Part shown: positions 43,072-52,335 of the stretch, piece by piece
Layout: each line of letters begins with the position of its first letter
How positions within the stretch are numbered: position 1 is the stretch's first letter
Source of the DNA: Roseiconus nitratireducens
Lineage (GTDB): Bacteria > Planctomycetota > Planctomycetia > Pirellulales > Pirellulaceae
Reading direction: 5' to 3'
NCBI RefSeq assembly: GCF_008629675.1
Contig: NZ_VWOX01000017.1
Span: forward strand, 80,477 to 144,476
Length of the DNA stretch: 64,000 bases
The notes under the pieces: model-generated
The model's database searches: none
What the model was told of the DNA's origin: nothing
What the model saw: the letters and a program-made list of their open reading frames with translations, nothing else
Program-made: the position numbers and the translations under genes

Positions 43072-43900
43072 TCGATCCCTGACGATTGTCACTCGCACCC
43101 TGGCGGCGATTTCGGCTGCAATCGTCCTGCTGATCATTGGTTTTCTGCTGCGAGAGGCAGCACCGGCACTGCGGCAATTGGGTTTGTCTCGTTTTTTTAC
43201 CGACGAGAGTTGGCATCCGCTTTCGAGCCAATTCAATCTGACACCCATGATCGTGGCAACTCTTGTGACCAGCGCGGGAGCGATTCTGATCGCCGCGCCG
43301 CTGGGCATTGCCTCGGCAGTCTTCGTCAATTTTTACGCTCCACACCGGTTGGCAGTCTGGCATCGCAGGCTCATAGAGCTCTTGGCTGGAATTCCATCGG
43401 TCGTCTTTGGCTTGTGGGGATTGATGGTATTGGCGCCGATCGTCGCCACGTTCGGCGGAAGTGGCCAAAACCTCTTCACGGCAACGATCGTTCTCGGGCT
43501 GATGGTTTTGCCAACGGTGGCACTCTTATCGGACGCAGCAATCGCTGCGCTGCCGCGCCCGTGGATTCAGGGAGCTGCGGCCTTGGGGATGGGGCGATCA
43601 GCAATCATTGGATGGGTCGTTTTGCCCGGCGCCCGCCGCGGCATCGGCAGCGGAATCATGTTGGCCCTCACGCGAGCGTTTGGCGAAACAATGGCGGTGC
43701 TCATGCTTGCGGGCAATATCGTCGAAATGCCTTCGTCGCTACTTTCTCCGGGCCGAACGCTCAATGCGAACATCGCCTTGGAGTTGGGATACGCTACGGC
43801 GGGGCATCGGTCCGTGCTATTTGTCAGCGGCTTGATGCTGATGCTTGTAGTCAGTTGCATCGTGCTTTTGATCTCGCATCGGAGGGGGCATCAAGCGTGA
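43061..43900 (+). CDS. pstC: Phosphate ABC transporter permease PstC
   Basis: 279 residues with six TM helices and the PstC inner loop (LIELLAGIPSVVFGLWGL, then AALGMGRSAIIGWVVLPGAR, the EAA-type coupling motif). The start is TTG 43061, inside the end of pstS, with AAAGGG eight bases upstream; no better start exists. It forms the channel with PstA. The end overlaps pstA by four bases (GTGA). Confidence 0.92.
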   Translation: MRSDRSLTIVTRTLAAISAAIVLLIIGFLLREAAPALRQLGLSRFFTDESWHPLSSQFNLTPMIVATLVTSAGAILIAAPLGIASAVFVNFYAPHRLAVWHRRLIELLAGIPSVVFGLWGLMVLAPIVATFGGSGQNLFTATIVLGLMVLPTVALLSDAAIAALPRPWIQGAAALGMGRSAIIGWVVLPGARRGIGSGIMLALTRAFGETMAVLMLAGNIVEMPSSLLSPGRTLNANIALELGYATAGHRSVLFVSGLMLMLVVSCIVLLISHRRGHQA

Positions 43901-44793
43901 ACGATAGCGGAACCGCAACATCCAGGGTGATCGGCGTTCGGCACCACCGGCGCGAAGTCTGCGTCACGGTTGCGGTCTGGACCGCCGCGATGTCCGTGAT
44001 TGGTTTGCTGATTTGGATCCTGACTGACATTGCCGTTCGAGGGCTCGCTGAAATCGATTTTGGATTCTTGATCAGCGACATGCAGAACGCAGGTCGGGAG
44101 GGCGGAATTGGTCCCATCATTCTTTCGACCGGGCTGATCCTGCTGGTTTGTTTGGTCGTGTCGATCCCACTTTCCTTCGGCACGGCAATCGCGTTGACCG
44201 AGCGAATCGGGCAGGAAACAGGGTTCGCATGCAACGTGCGCCGATCGCTGGACGTGCTGGCGGGAGTTCCGTCCATCGTGTTCGGGCTGTTCGGGAACGC
44301 GTTCTTTGCGATAACGCTGGGATTGGGCTATTCGATTCTTTCTGGCGGATTGACGCTGGCATGCATGGTGCTGCCGATACTGATCCGCACATCCGAACAG
44401 GCACTCCGGGCTGTCCCAGCCGAGTATCAATACGCGGCTGCCGCTTTGGGAATGAAACGTACCACCATCCTTTTTCGCGTGGTATTGCCGGTCGCCATGC
44501 CGGCGCTTGCCGCAGGGGTCGTTCTGAGTATCGGACGCGCCTTGGCGGAAACCGCGGCCCTCTTGTTCACGTCGGGATACGTCGCTCGTTCACCCGAATC
44601 GCTTCTTGATTCCGGACGCTCGTTGAGCGTACACATCTATGATCTCGCGATGAATGTTCCGGGCGGAGGGGCGAGGGCGTACGCAACGGCGTGCGTGCTG
44701 GTGGCGCTGTTGCTGATGATCAACCTGGCAACCGCGTTCTTGCTTCGAATGACAGGAGTGCGACATCGAAGCACGACAGGGGGTACGTGTTGA
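43897..44793 (+). CDS. pstA: Phosphate ABC transporter permease PstA
   Basis: 298 residues beginning at GTG 43897, which overlaps the pstC stop and has GGAGGGGG upstream. It has six TM helices, the PstA loop VRRSLDVLAGVPSIVFGLFG, and the EAA-type motif AAAALGMKRTTILFRVVLP. It pairs with PstC. A longer open frame begins upstream inside pstC but is only an artefact of that frame. The end overlaps pstB. Confidence 0.92.
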   Translation: MNDSGTATSRVIGVRHHRREVCVTVAVWTAAMSVIGLLIWILTDIAVRGLAEIDFGFLISDMQNAGREGGIGPIILSTGLILLVCLVVSIPLSFGTAIALTERIGQETGFACNVRRSLDVLAGVPSIVFGLFGNAFFAITLGLGYSILSGGLTLACMVLPILIRTSEQALRAVPAEYQYAAAALGMKRTTILFRVVLPVAMPALAAGVVLSIGRALAETAALLFTSGYVARSPESLLDSGRSLSVHIYDLAMNVPGGGARAYATACVLVALLLMINLATAFLLRMTGVRHRSTTGGTC

Positions 44794-45548
44794 TTGCCAC
44801 TGAAAACTTGTCTGTTTCCTACAACGGTCGCACCGTGCTGAGGGATGCAACGATCGAAGCAAAGCCCGGCGAGATTCTCGCTCTGGTAGGCCCCTCTGGG
44901 TGCGGCAAGAGCAGCTTCCTGGCCGCGATCAATCGTTTGACGGAAATCATCCCCGGTGCCAGCGTCCGTGGGCGGATCCGTTTCGACGGGCGAGAGCTCG
45001 AGACGGTGTTCCCGTCGTCGGTCGATTTGCGACGTCATGTTGGCATGATCTTTCAGCAGCCGAACCCGTTTGCCATGTCGATCCGTCGTAATCTCGAACT
45101 GCCGCTTCGCGAGCACGGGATTCGCGATTCCGGGGAATTGCGGAGAATAGCCGAGTCGGCACTTCGTGATGTCGGGTTATGGGATGAGGTAAGCGACCGC
45201 CTTGAGCAATCGGCCCTAGAACTGTCAGGCGGACAGCAGCAGAGGCTGTGCATTGCCCGTGCCCTCGCGCTCAAGCCACAAGTTCTGCTGATGGACGAAC
45301 CGTGCAGCTCCCTGGACCCCTTGTCGGCCGAACGCGTCGAACAATTGATCGACTCGATGCGAGGTCAGTACACCGTTCTGATTGTCACCCACAACTTGGC
45401 TCAAGCACGCCGTCTGTCGGACCAGGTTGCAGTCTTTTGGACGCAAGATGGTGTCGGACGAATTGTCGAGCAAGGTGAGACGGAGGCGGTATTCAATGCG
45501 CCCTCCAATCCGATCGTTGCGTCTTACCTATCGGGGCGCAAAGGATGA
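44787..45548 (+). CDS. pstB: Phosphate ABC transporter ATPase PstB
   Basis: About 253 residues with Walker A GPSGCGKSS, Q-loop FQQPNPFAMSI, ABC signature LSGGQQQRL, Walker B VLLMDEPCSSLDP and switch VTHNLAQARRLSDQVAVFW. The start is GTG 44787 or TTG 44790, both overlapping the pstA stop, with AGGGGG just upstream. It drives phosphate uptake with PstSCA. No phoU follows, which is unusual for a pst operon; the operon ends here. Confidence 0.92.
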   Translation: MLIATENLSVSYNGRTVLRDATIEAKPGEILALVGPSGCGKSSFLAAINRLTEIIPGASVRGRIRFDGRELETVFPSSVDLRRHVGMIFQQPNPFAMSIRRNLELPLREHGIRDSGELRRIAESALRDVGLWDEVSDRLEQSALELSGGQQQRLCIARALALKPQVLLMDEPCSSLDPLSAERVEQLIDSMRGQYTVLIVTHNLAQARRLSDQVAVFWTQDGVGRIVEQGETEAVFNAPSNPIVASYLSGRKG

Positions 45549-45997
45549 GGGGTCCCGCGGCATATCCCTGGCTCAGTCGTCACCGAACCAGTCACACTTG
45601 GGCGAGACAGCCCGCCGAGAATCTGTGCACGTGCCCGCCGCGAAGACCGGCTCCCGTCCGACGGCGGGAGATTTGATGGTAGAATGCCCGGGAATGGTGT
45701 TCGATCCTTGTTCAAATCACAACAAGCGTCACCCTTTTCAAATCGCCAGTTGTCAGCCCCCGATGCATCGCCGGTGAATAGAAGCATCCAAGCGAGCCAC
45801 AAGTGTCCGATGACTGTTTTCGCTTCGGTGAAACAGTAATGAAAGCCGATTGGGCGTCGCCCATAATCAAACGCCTGCACGAACGTGGAATTGATTCAGC
45901 GAACGCAATCGTTGTAGAACACTCGCAGCATCCTAGCCAATCGCTTGTTGACGCGAGTGCATCATTTCCGTCAATCCGACGCAAGGCCGCTTGAACC
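45549..45997. other. Intergenic region after pstB
   Basis: 449 bases with no convincing gene. A hairpin with CTCCCG...CGGGAG arms lies near 45651-45670, about 100 bases after pstB, with no T-run. No phoU is seen here. Short open frames on both strands lack family matches and ribosome-binding sites. Confidence 0.5.
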
Positions 45998-47101
45998 ATG
46001 GATCGAAGAGACTGCAAGAATGCGTTTGCCGGATTGCTCTCGATCGTCTTCCTGACGATCACGCCCGCCGTCGAGTTGTCTGCGCAGGTTTCTGAAAACG
46101 CCGAACGGCCACCAGAGGTCTTGCTTGTCGGGACGAAGGTGAGCCCTCCCTTCGCGATCAAGAATTCGGACGGATCATGGTCGGGGATCAGCATCGAACT
46201 TTGGGATCACTTGGCCGACGAGTTGGACCTCGAGTACGAGCTGGTTGAAATGTCACTCGATCAGATGCTGACGGAGCTTGAAGCCGGCCGCCTCGATGCG
46301 GCCGTTGCCGCCATCAGTGTCACATCCGACCGGCACGAACGGGTCGGCTTTTGCCATCCTCATTTTTCGACCGGGCTGGGCATAGCGGTCAGTGCCCGTG
46401 AACGAACGACGGCGTGGTCTTTGGTCAACCGGATCGTATCCAGCCGACTGGTCAAGATCATCGGATCGATGATCGGCATCGTCCTCGTTTGTGGATTGTT
46501 GTTCTGGGTATTTGAACGAAAAACGAATACGTTGATGTTTGGCGGAAAACGCCGTTCCGGAATCGGAATGGGCATCTGGTGGTCCACCATCCTGCTATTC
46601 GGGCACAAGGGCGTGGTGCCGGTGAGCGTGATGGGTCGCATCCTGGCGACCTTTGCGATGCTGGCCAGCTTGATCTTGCTGTCGATCCTGACCGGCATCA
46701 TCACGTCGGTCCTGACGGTTCAGCAATTAGACACCGGCATTGCCAGCCCCACCGATTTAAACCGTGTTCGAGTCGCGACCATTTCGTCCAGTACCAGTGA
46801 GGACTATCTGAGGCAACGCCGCATTTTCTTTCGGGCCTACCCAAATCCTGACGAGGCCCTGCGGGCGATCGAAGATGGAAAAGCTGACGCCGTGGTGTAC
46901 GACGCGGCGCTGCTGAAATACATGGCTGCCGAGCAGTTTGCAAATCGCATCGATGTCCTGCCCGTCGTTTTCAATGTCCAGGAGTACGCGATCGCCCTGC
47001 AAGCAGACAGCAGTCTCCGCAAACCATTGAATGAAGCATTGCTGCGTTACCGCGAAAGCGATGCGTGGGGTGAATTGCTCTTTCGTTTTCTGGGCGAATA
47101 G
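45998..47101 (+). CDS. Ionotropic-glutamate-receptor-like ligand-gated channel, altered filter
   Basis: 367 residues. A signal peptide is followed by the first half of an SBP_bac_3 ligand domain (VLLVGTKVSPPFAIKNSDGS, LEAGRLDAAVAAISVTSDRH). TM1 is at about 151-172, a pore loop with WWSTILLFGHKGVVPVS at about 194-210, and the inner helix at about 212-242. The second ligand lobe completes the fold. This is the GluR0/iGluR topology. Cyanobacterial GluR0 has TVGYG in the filter; here the aligned residues read LFGHKG, so a K+ filter is absent. The P-V-S-V-M-G-R after it and TGIITSVLTV in the inner helix recall animal iGluRs (PRSLSGR, YTANLAAFLTV). A signalling or ion-flux role in the inner membrane is inferred. 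Confidence 0.85.
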   Translation: MDRRDCKNAFAGLLSIVFLTITPAVELSAQVSENAERPPEVLLVGTKVSPPFAIKNSDGSWSGISIELWDHLADELDLEYELVEMSLDQMLTELEAGRLDAAVAAISVTSDRHERVGFCHPHFSTGLGIAVSARERTTAWSLVNRIVSSRLVKIIGSMIGIVLVCGLLFWVFERKTNTLMFGGKRRSGIGMGIWWSTILLFGHKGVVPVSVMGRILATFAMLASLILLSILTGIITSVLTVQQLDTGIASPTDLNRVRVATISSSTSEDYLRQRRIFFRAYPNPDEALRAIEDGKADAVVYDAALLKYMAAEQFANRIDVLPVVFNVQEYAIALQADSSLRKPLNEALLRYRESDAWGELLFRFLGE

Positions 47102-47507
47102 CCGCGTTTCGCTGGCTTGCAAATCCCAATAGTTTCACGCTTCCGGTCAGACCTCGACTAGCTTGCACCGGCCGAGTTTTCGTATTCGAAGGAGTAAGAA
47201 CACTTTCGTTGCGAAAAGGAGGGTCGATGCGTTTCGACACGACAACCGTTCCCCGTCGATTTTCCATCAGATTCTCGTTGGATGCCCACCGGCGAGTGCG
47301 CGTGACAAGGCTGGCGAGTTTCACGCGGACTTTTCCGTCGACAGAGTCGGCGACGAAAGCAGTTGCCCGATATTCGCGGAATAATGTGCTCATCCGGGGA
47401 CAGTCAGCTGCATCCAGACTTCGCCTGTGCAAGTTTCCCGAACCGGCCTGGTCGCGCCATCACTGCGTCCCTGCAACGAAACCGGACGTACCGGAGACTC
47501 TCCGGAC
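47102..47507. other. Intergenic region before the AsmA-like gene
   Basis: 406 bases with no supported gene. Several short open frames exist on both strands, none with a family match. A ribosome-binding-like GGAG lies about 12 bases before ATG 47508. Confidence 0.45.
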
Positions 47508-50500
47508 ATGAAGCGACCAGCCCAATCGCCGGTCAAACCGATGCCTTCGCGCCGCCTCATCGTGGGAAAACGGCGCCTCCTTGCGGGAAAATGGCTCCGG
47601 AACGTTGTCGTCGGACTTGCGCTAGTCCTGCTGGCGGGATTTCTGTTTCGCAATGTGATTGCTCGCGTTGCGATCATCCAAATCGGCTCGCGGTTCCTCC
47701 CGCAGCGGATCGGACTGGAAAGCATCGCCATCGAGTGGCACGAAATCCAAATCCGCCGGCTGGAGGTCTTTGAACCGAAGATTCCTGATGAGCGGCAATT
47801 GACCATCGACCGAATCCGGGTCGTGCCGAGTTTTTGGCAAGGCTGTCGTTCTGGCGTCTGGATCGAGGAAGTCGTGATCCAGGCTCCGACTGCAGAGGTC
47901 CGCTTCGATGCTGACGGAAACCTGCTGAGCGTCTTTCCCGAGGCTGGAGAGAGTGCACCTGCGACGGGGCCGGTCAAAATCCCGGTAGCTAGAGTGACGG
48001 TGCAAGACGCCACCTTGATCGTCCACCAAACTGGCCGCGATAGCCTGAAGGTCAGTGGCGTGGACATCCGCTTGTCCGCCAAAGAGCGCATTCGAGCGAA
48101 GGTTGCGATCGGCGATTTCCTGGGATGCAAATGTACGATCAAGAGTGATCTTGATGCCCAATCGTTTGCGGGCATCTCGACGGTCGACATCGGATTGATG
48201 CATCTCGATACCGTCGGTCTCAACAAATTGCCGCTGATGCCATCGGCAATCGCGACCTACGCCGCTTCAGCCAACTTTGGTTTGAAGCTGGTCGCGCGAC
48301 ATCCCGCCGACGAAATCGATCCCCGAAAACACGATTTCTGTTTGCGTGCATGGACGACCAATGTGCAGGCGGATCTGTTTGGCACCTTGTGCGACAGACT
48401 GGACCTGGTCGTCACTTCCAAAGCAGGGAAGCTTGGAGCGAATTTGAACGCCAATCCTCTAGGTGGCTCCTGGAAACTGCTCGGGTCGGTCGACCTGATC
48501 GCGGACAAGCCGGAAGGAGTCTTCGAATCTTCGTTGCAGGATTGCCAGCCCGCCGCGATGGCCAAGGCACTGCCCGCACTGGAAAAGCTGCGCACCGACG
48601 CCGCCGGCTGGACAAAATGGAATTTCGTTCTGGACGATGGCACGCTGCGTTTTCAGGGGGATTTGACAGCCGATGCCCAACACACCCAGCTGGACGACCA
48701 TGCCTTACCGGGCGTTCGAGCCGATATCGATGTCGCCGGAGACGTCAGGCTGGATGACTTGAAAACTCTGCATGGATCCCTGCGGGGCGCGCTCGCCAGC
48801 GAGCCGTTTGATCTGAGGCCAATCGCAAAGTCATTCGGAGTCCAGCTAAAGAGCGGCAGCGTGATCGCTCACAGCGACTTTACGATCCCACTGGAGACGA
48901 TTGAAAATGTGGACACCTTCGAAGCAACCGCCCGTTTGGCGACGTCAGATCTCGCGACGCAAGACGTTCAAATGGATCCAGCCTCAATCATCACGCGATT
49001 GGCTGAGGGTGTTGTCACCATCAACTTGAATGACTTCGCCCTCAGAGACGTTCAGAAGTCGATCCTCGCGGAGATTCAATCGGAAACGACCATTGCACTC
49101 GCACGGGGTGGACAGCTCGCATCCAGATTGCAGTTCTTTGTCGAACCTTCGATCGAACTGGTAAACATTCTGGGGCTCGAGAAACTGGATCCAAGCGGGC
49201 GCCTGGTAGCGACTGCGACAGCATCGTGTCCGACCACTCGAATAACGATCCCGGCCGATTGGACGGCCGACACCCGCATTCAAACGAAATCTCTTTCTGT
49301 TGCCGGTGAAAGTCTGTCGGACATCGACTGGCAGGCGAGTCTATCGAATGGCAACATCCGGTGTGATCGGCTCGAGGCTCGCTGGCGTGAGCACACGCTG
49401 GTAGCAAACGCCTCGGCCGGCATCGGATCAACTGTCCAGGTGCAAGGTGATGTCGCCCTTGATGCACTCCGACTCGCCGATATCAGCGAAGTCCTGACTC
49501 GATATTCCCAGACACGGTTTCCTCTTGACGGATTTGCCGGCGTCAACGGGAGCTTCGCGTTCACGCTGGACATGACGAACGGCCAGCAGTCGCTCGACGC
49601 ATCGGGTTCGGCGACCCTACGTCAGGCAAGCTATGCGTTGACGAAGATTGGTGAGGCAACACTGGATTGGACCGCCGACTTCGATGGACTGACGATCTCA
49701 ACATGTTCGCCGGATTTTCTGAATGGCCGATTCGATGTCGAAGCCCGCATCGAGGACCTGGACTGGACTCGCACCCGGATTCAAGGAACATTTTCCGGTC
49801 TCGAAGCCTCGCGTTTCGTCGGCATGGTCGGCCAAGACCTTCCGACAACCGGTATTCTGGACGGCGGCTTTCGCGTCACGTCGATCGCAGATCTGGAATC
49901 ACTTTCCGGTGAAGCCTGGCTAGCATCAAAACAACTTTCCGTCAAACGCGTTCCGATGCAGATCAATCGCGCCACGATCGCGGTCGATTGCGGCGAGTTG
50001 CGAGTGGACGCAAACGGTTCGCTTGTCAGCGGAGACTTTGATGCTCAAGCATCCGGCTCATTGCCGCAACTCGCGGATTTTTTCGCCACCAAGTCACCTC
50101 CCATTGCCAAGGTTCCGCTGACGGCGGAGGTCTCATTGACGGGACTACGGGCTGAGACTTTGGTTCGGGTACTTGGCATGCCGCGCGAAGCACAATCCCT
50201 GACGGCCATTCTGTCTGCGCATTGCACACGCGATTCGGCGGCCTGGGACGGCCGGTACGTGTGTACCGCATCGGCGAGTGTCGAAAACCTGGGATGGAAC
50301 CGCCAGGGTTTATCACAGAGGATTTCGGCGGAGACCGTGCTGCATCCCGATCGTTTGGAACTCACCGGAATTCGTGGAAGATTTGCCGAGGCGGCACTCA
50401 GCGGCTCCGGCGAGGTCATGTTCGATCGGTCTCCTGTTGGCCGCTTCGACTTGTCCGCCACTCACATCAATTTGCGACGCGCGAGTTCTCCCTTCGGAGT

Positions 50501-51413
50501 CAAGGGCGTCTCTGGCACCGGATCGGTATTGGTCCGTGGTCGAATCGGATCCGAGATCTCCGGAAAACTCGACGTGACCATCGACAACTTGGCCGCCGCC
50601 GGTGTCGCGGTTCGCAAGGCGGTGATTCCCGTGGACTGGTCTTATCGCCCCGCTGGCGGTCTTGCTCGTTGGAAATGTCGTGCCGGGACCGTATCGATTG
50701 GTGGGGGAAGCCTGTTGATCGCGAGCGAAGGAAGTTATTCCAGCGGTGTGACGTCAACGTCATCGGTGAGGGTTGAAAACATCGATTTGACAAAGCTGAT
50801 GCGAAACGGATCGGTCGGGTCAGGAACGGTCAGTGGAACTGCGAACATCCGCACGAGGAACGCTCGCGCGGCCGAAGATCTGGTCGGATCGTTTGCGATG
50901 GAAATGAAGAACATTCAAGCCATGCAGATACCGGTGCTGGATCAATTGCCCAAGATGATCACGCTCTCGCCACCGGTCCCCGGACGTGGCCAGGATGGCG
51001 GGACGGTCCACGGACGCATCGCCGGTGGACTCGTGCACCTGGACGAAGTCGCGATTCACCAAAGCAATGTTCAGTTGATGGTATCCGGCAACGCGACGAT
51101 GAGCGGCCGACTGGATCTGGACGTGGTCGCCAGCACCGAATCCACCAGCCCGACCGATCAACTTGTTTCCCTTCTGGATTCTCCGGTGATGTTAGCGGCA
51201 CCGGCACCGGTGGCGCTGGTCGTGAAAGCGAATGAGCTTCTGAAAGATCGGGTCGTCCGTGTCCACGTCGGCGGGACCGCCGATCGTCCAACGCTGCGCC
51301 TGCAACCAGGAAAACAACTCAGCCAAGACGCTGTGCGATTCTTCTTGTCCTCCAGCCTTCCCTCCGCGGCAAATCGCCTTACCGAAATACACTCGCAAAC
51401 GCGACGACGATAA
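47508..51413 (+). CDS. Large AsmA/TamB-like envelope protein
   Basis: 1301 residues with a single N-terminal TM helix (NVVVGLALVLLAGFLFRNV) and a very long, beta-rich, repetitive periplasmic part. The N-terminal VEVxxP and IRRLEVFEPKIPDERQLTID style and the C-terminal GTVHGRIAGGLVHLDEVAIH, GNATMSGRLDLDVV, GTADRPTLRL pattern are those of AsmA-like proteins (YdbH/TamB group), which bridge inner and outer membranes and move lipids. It is followed 14 bases later by a polysaccharide-export lipoprotein, so the two likely act together in envelope building. The start at ATG 47508 (two in-frame ATGs nearby) is moderately certain. Confidence 0.75.
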   Translation: MKRPAQSPVKPMPSRRLIVGKRRLLAGKWLRNVVVGLALVLLAGFLFRNVIARVAIIQIGSRFLPQRIGLESIAIEWHEIQIRRLEVFEPKIPDERQLTIDRIRVVPSFWQGCRSGVWIEEVVIQAPTAEVRFDADGNLLSVFPEAGESAPATGPVKIPVARVTVQDATLIVHQTGRDSLKVSGVDIRLSAKERIRAKVAIGDFLGCKCTIKSDLDAQSFAGISTVDIGLMHLDTVGLNKLPLMPSAIATYAASANFGLKLVARHPADEIDPRKHDFCLRAWTTNVQADLFGTLCDRLDLVVTSKAGKLGANLNANPLGGSWKLLGSVDLIADKPEGVFESSLQDCQPAAMAKALPALEKLRTDAAGWTKWNFVLDDGTLRFQGDLTADAQHTQLDDHALPGVRADIDVAGDVRLDDLKTLHGSLRGALASEPFDLRPIAKSFGVQLKSGSVIAHSDFTIPLETIENVDTFEATARLATSDLATQDVQMDPASIITRLAEGVVTINLNDFALRDVQKSILAEIQSETTIALARGGQLASRLQFFVEPSIELVNILGLEKLDPSGRLVATATASCPTTRITIPADWTADTRIQTKSLSVAGESLSDIDWQASLSNGNIRCDRLEARWREHTLVANASAGIGSTVQVQGDVALDALRLADISEVLTRYSQTRFPLDGFAGVNGSFAFTLDMTNGQQSLDASGSATLRQASYALTKIGEATLDWTADFDGLTISTCSPDFLNGRFDVEARIEDLDWTRTRIQGTFSGLEASRFVGMVGQDLPTTGILDGGFRVTSIADLESLSGEAWLASKQLSVKRVPMQINRATIAVDCGELRVDANGSLVSGDFDAQASGSLPQLADFFATKSPPIAKVPLTAEVSLTGLRAETLVRVLGMPREAQSLTAILSAHCTRDSAAWDGRYVCTASASVENLGWNRQGLSQRISAETVLHPDRLELTGIRGRFAEAALSGSGEVMFDRSPVGRFDLSATHINLRRASSPFGVKGVSGTGSVLVRGRIGSEISGKLDVTIDNLAAAGVAVRKAVIPVDWSYRPAGGLARWKCRAGTVSIGGGSLLIASEGSYSSGVTSTSSVRVENIDLTKLMRNGSVGSGTVSGTANIRTRNARAAEDLVGSFAMEMKNIQAMQIPVLDQLPKMITLSPPVPGRGQDGGTVHGRIAGGLVHLDEVAIHQSNVQLMVSGNATMSGRLDLDVVASTESTSPTDQLVSLLDSPVMLAAPAPVALVVKANELLKDRVVRVHVGGTADRPTLRLQPGKQLSQDAVRFFLSSSLPSAANRLTEIHSQTRRR

Positions 51414-51427
51414 AACGAGAGTTCTCC

Positions 51428-52297
51428 ATGAAACGTCACCTTCAAGATCTTGCCGCCGTGTTCCTGTTGGCGTGCCTGCCTCTTCAGTCGGGCTGTCGCA
51501 CCGCGGCGTCACTGGGGTTGCCCGTCAGCGCCGGTGGGCATCAATTGTTGTCCTACGCGAGTGAAATGAGACAATCCACGGGGCATCCGCCAAACGTCCC
51601 GACCGAGCTCGCCAAAGCGCCCCTGCCCTCGCACCGGGTCGAAGCGGGCGACGTGCTGGTCATCGAACCCAATGATTTCAACTCTCCTGTCCGACTGTCG
51701 GCAGATCAGACCGTGCAGCAGGACGGAACCATCGAACTGGGATCGTATGGCCGAATGCAGGTGGCGGGATTGTCGGCAGAACAGATTCAGGAACAGGTTC
51801 AATCGGTGGTCTCCCAAAAGGAGTCGATCAAACACCAGCAGAAAATGGCTTTGGTTGCCCACCGAACCGGAGGCATGTCGGTTCCTGACGAGCTGACCGA
51901 AACGCCTGACTACGGTGTCACCGTACGACTGGTCAACAAAGAAAGTGGCTTGTTCTATGTGATGGGCGAGGTCAACGCCCCGGGATCGTATCCGCTGGTC
52001 GGCAACGAAACGGTACTTGATGCGATCATTGCGGCGGGCGGTTTGTCGGATCGTTGCAACGACCACAAAATCATCCTGACGCGTCCGCAGGCCGATGGAC
52101 AGCCCCGGGCGATCATGCCCATCTGTTACCAACAGATCCTCCAGCTCGGCGATGTGTCGACCAACTACCAACTCATGCCGGGCGATCGGATTTACGTTCC
52201 GAGCATGACACTGTGGGAAGACATCAAACAAAGCGTCGCGTGGGACAACGAAAAGAGTTGCCCCCATTGCCGCGAATACTCATCGCGAAGTCAGTAA
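51428..52297 (+). CDS. Wza-like polysaccharide export lipoprotein
   Basis: 289 residues. The lipoprotein signal ends in QSGC. The Poly_export domain is visible (HRVEAGDVLVIEPNDF, DQTVQQDGTIELGSYGRMQV) and one SLBB repeat (FYVMGEVNAPGSYPLVGNET, VLDAIIAAGGLS, MPGDRIYVPS). The C-terminus has CPHC, a possible metal or disulfide site not usual in Wza. The protein would form an outer-membrane channel for extracellular polysaccharide. ATG 51428 is 14 bases after the AsmA-like stop, with GAGAG nearby. No Wzc or Wzx gene is in the window. Confidence 0.88.
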   Translation: MKRHLQDLAAVFLLACLPLQSGCRTAASLGLPVSAGGHQLLSYASEMRQSTGHPPNVPTELAKAPLPSHRVEAGDVLVIEPNDFNSPVRLSADQTVQQDGTIELGSYGRMQVAGLSAEQIQEQVQSVVSQKESIKHQQKMALVAHRTGGMSVPDELTETPDYGVTVRLVNKESGLFYVMGEVNAPGSYPLVGNETVLDAIIAAGGLSDRCNDHKIILTRPQADGQPRAIMPICYQQILQLGDVSTNYQLMPGDRIYVPSMTLWEDIKQSVAWDNEKSCPHCREYSSRSQ

Positions 52298-52335
52298 GGC
52301 GAGCGGTAATACGGACGCCTCTGTGGGCGGACTGC

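Noticed and set aside
43210..43896. Upstream extension of pstA into pstC
   Set aside because: It is out of frame with pstC and Arg/His-rich; the PstA match begins only at GTG 43897.
45651..45670. Hairpin after pstB as a terminator
   Set aside because: Stem of only six pairs, mismatched centre, no T-run, and about 100 bases from the gene end.
45712..46194. 160-residue minus-strand frame
   Set aside because: Antisense to the channel gene, with no family match or start signals.
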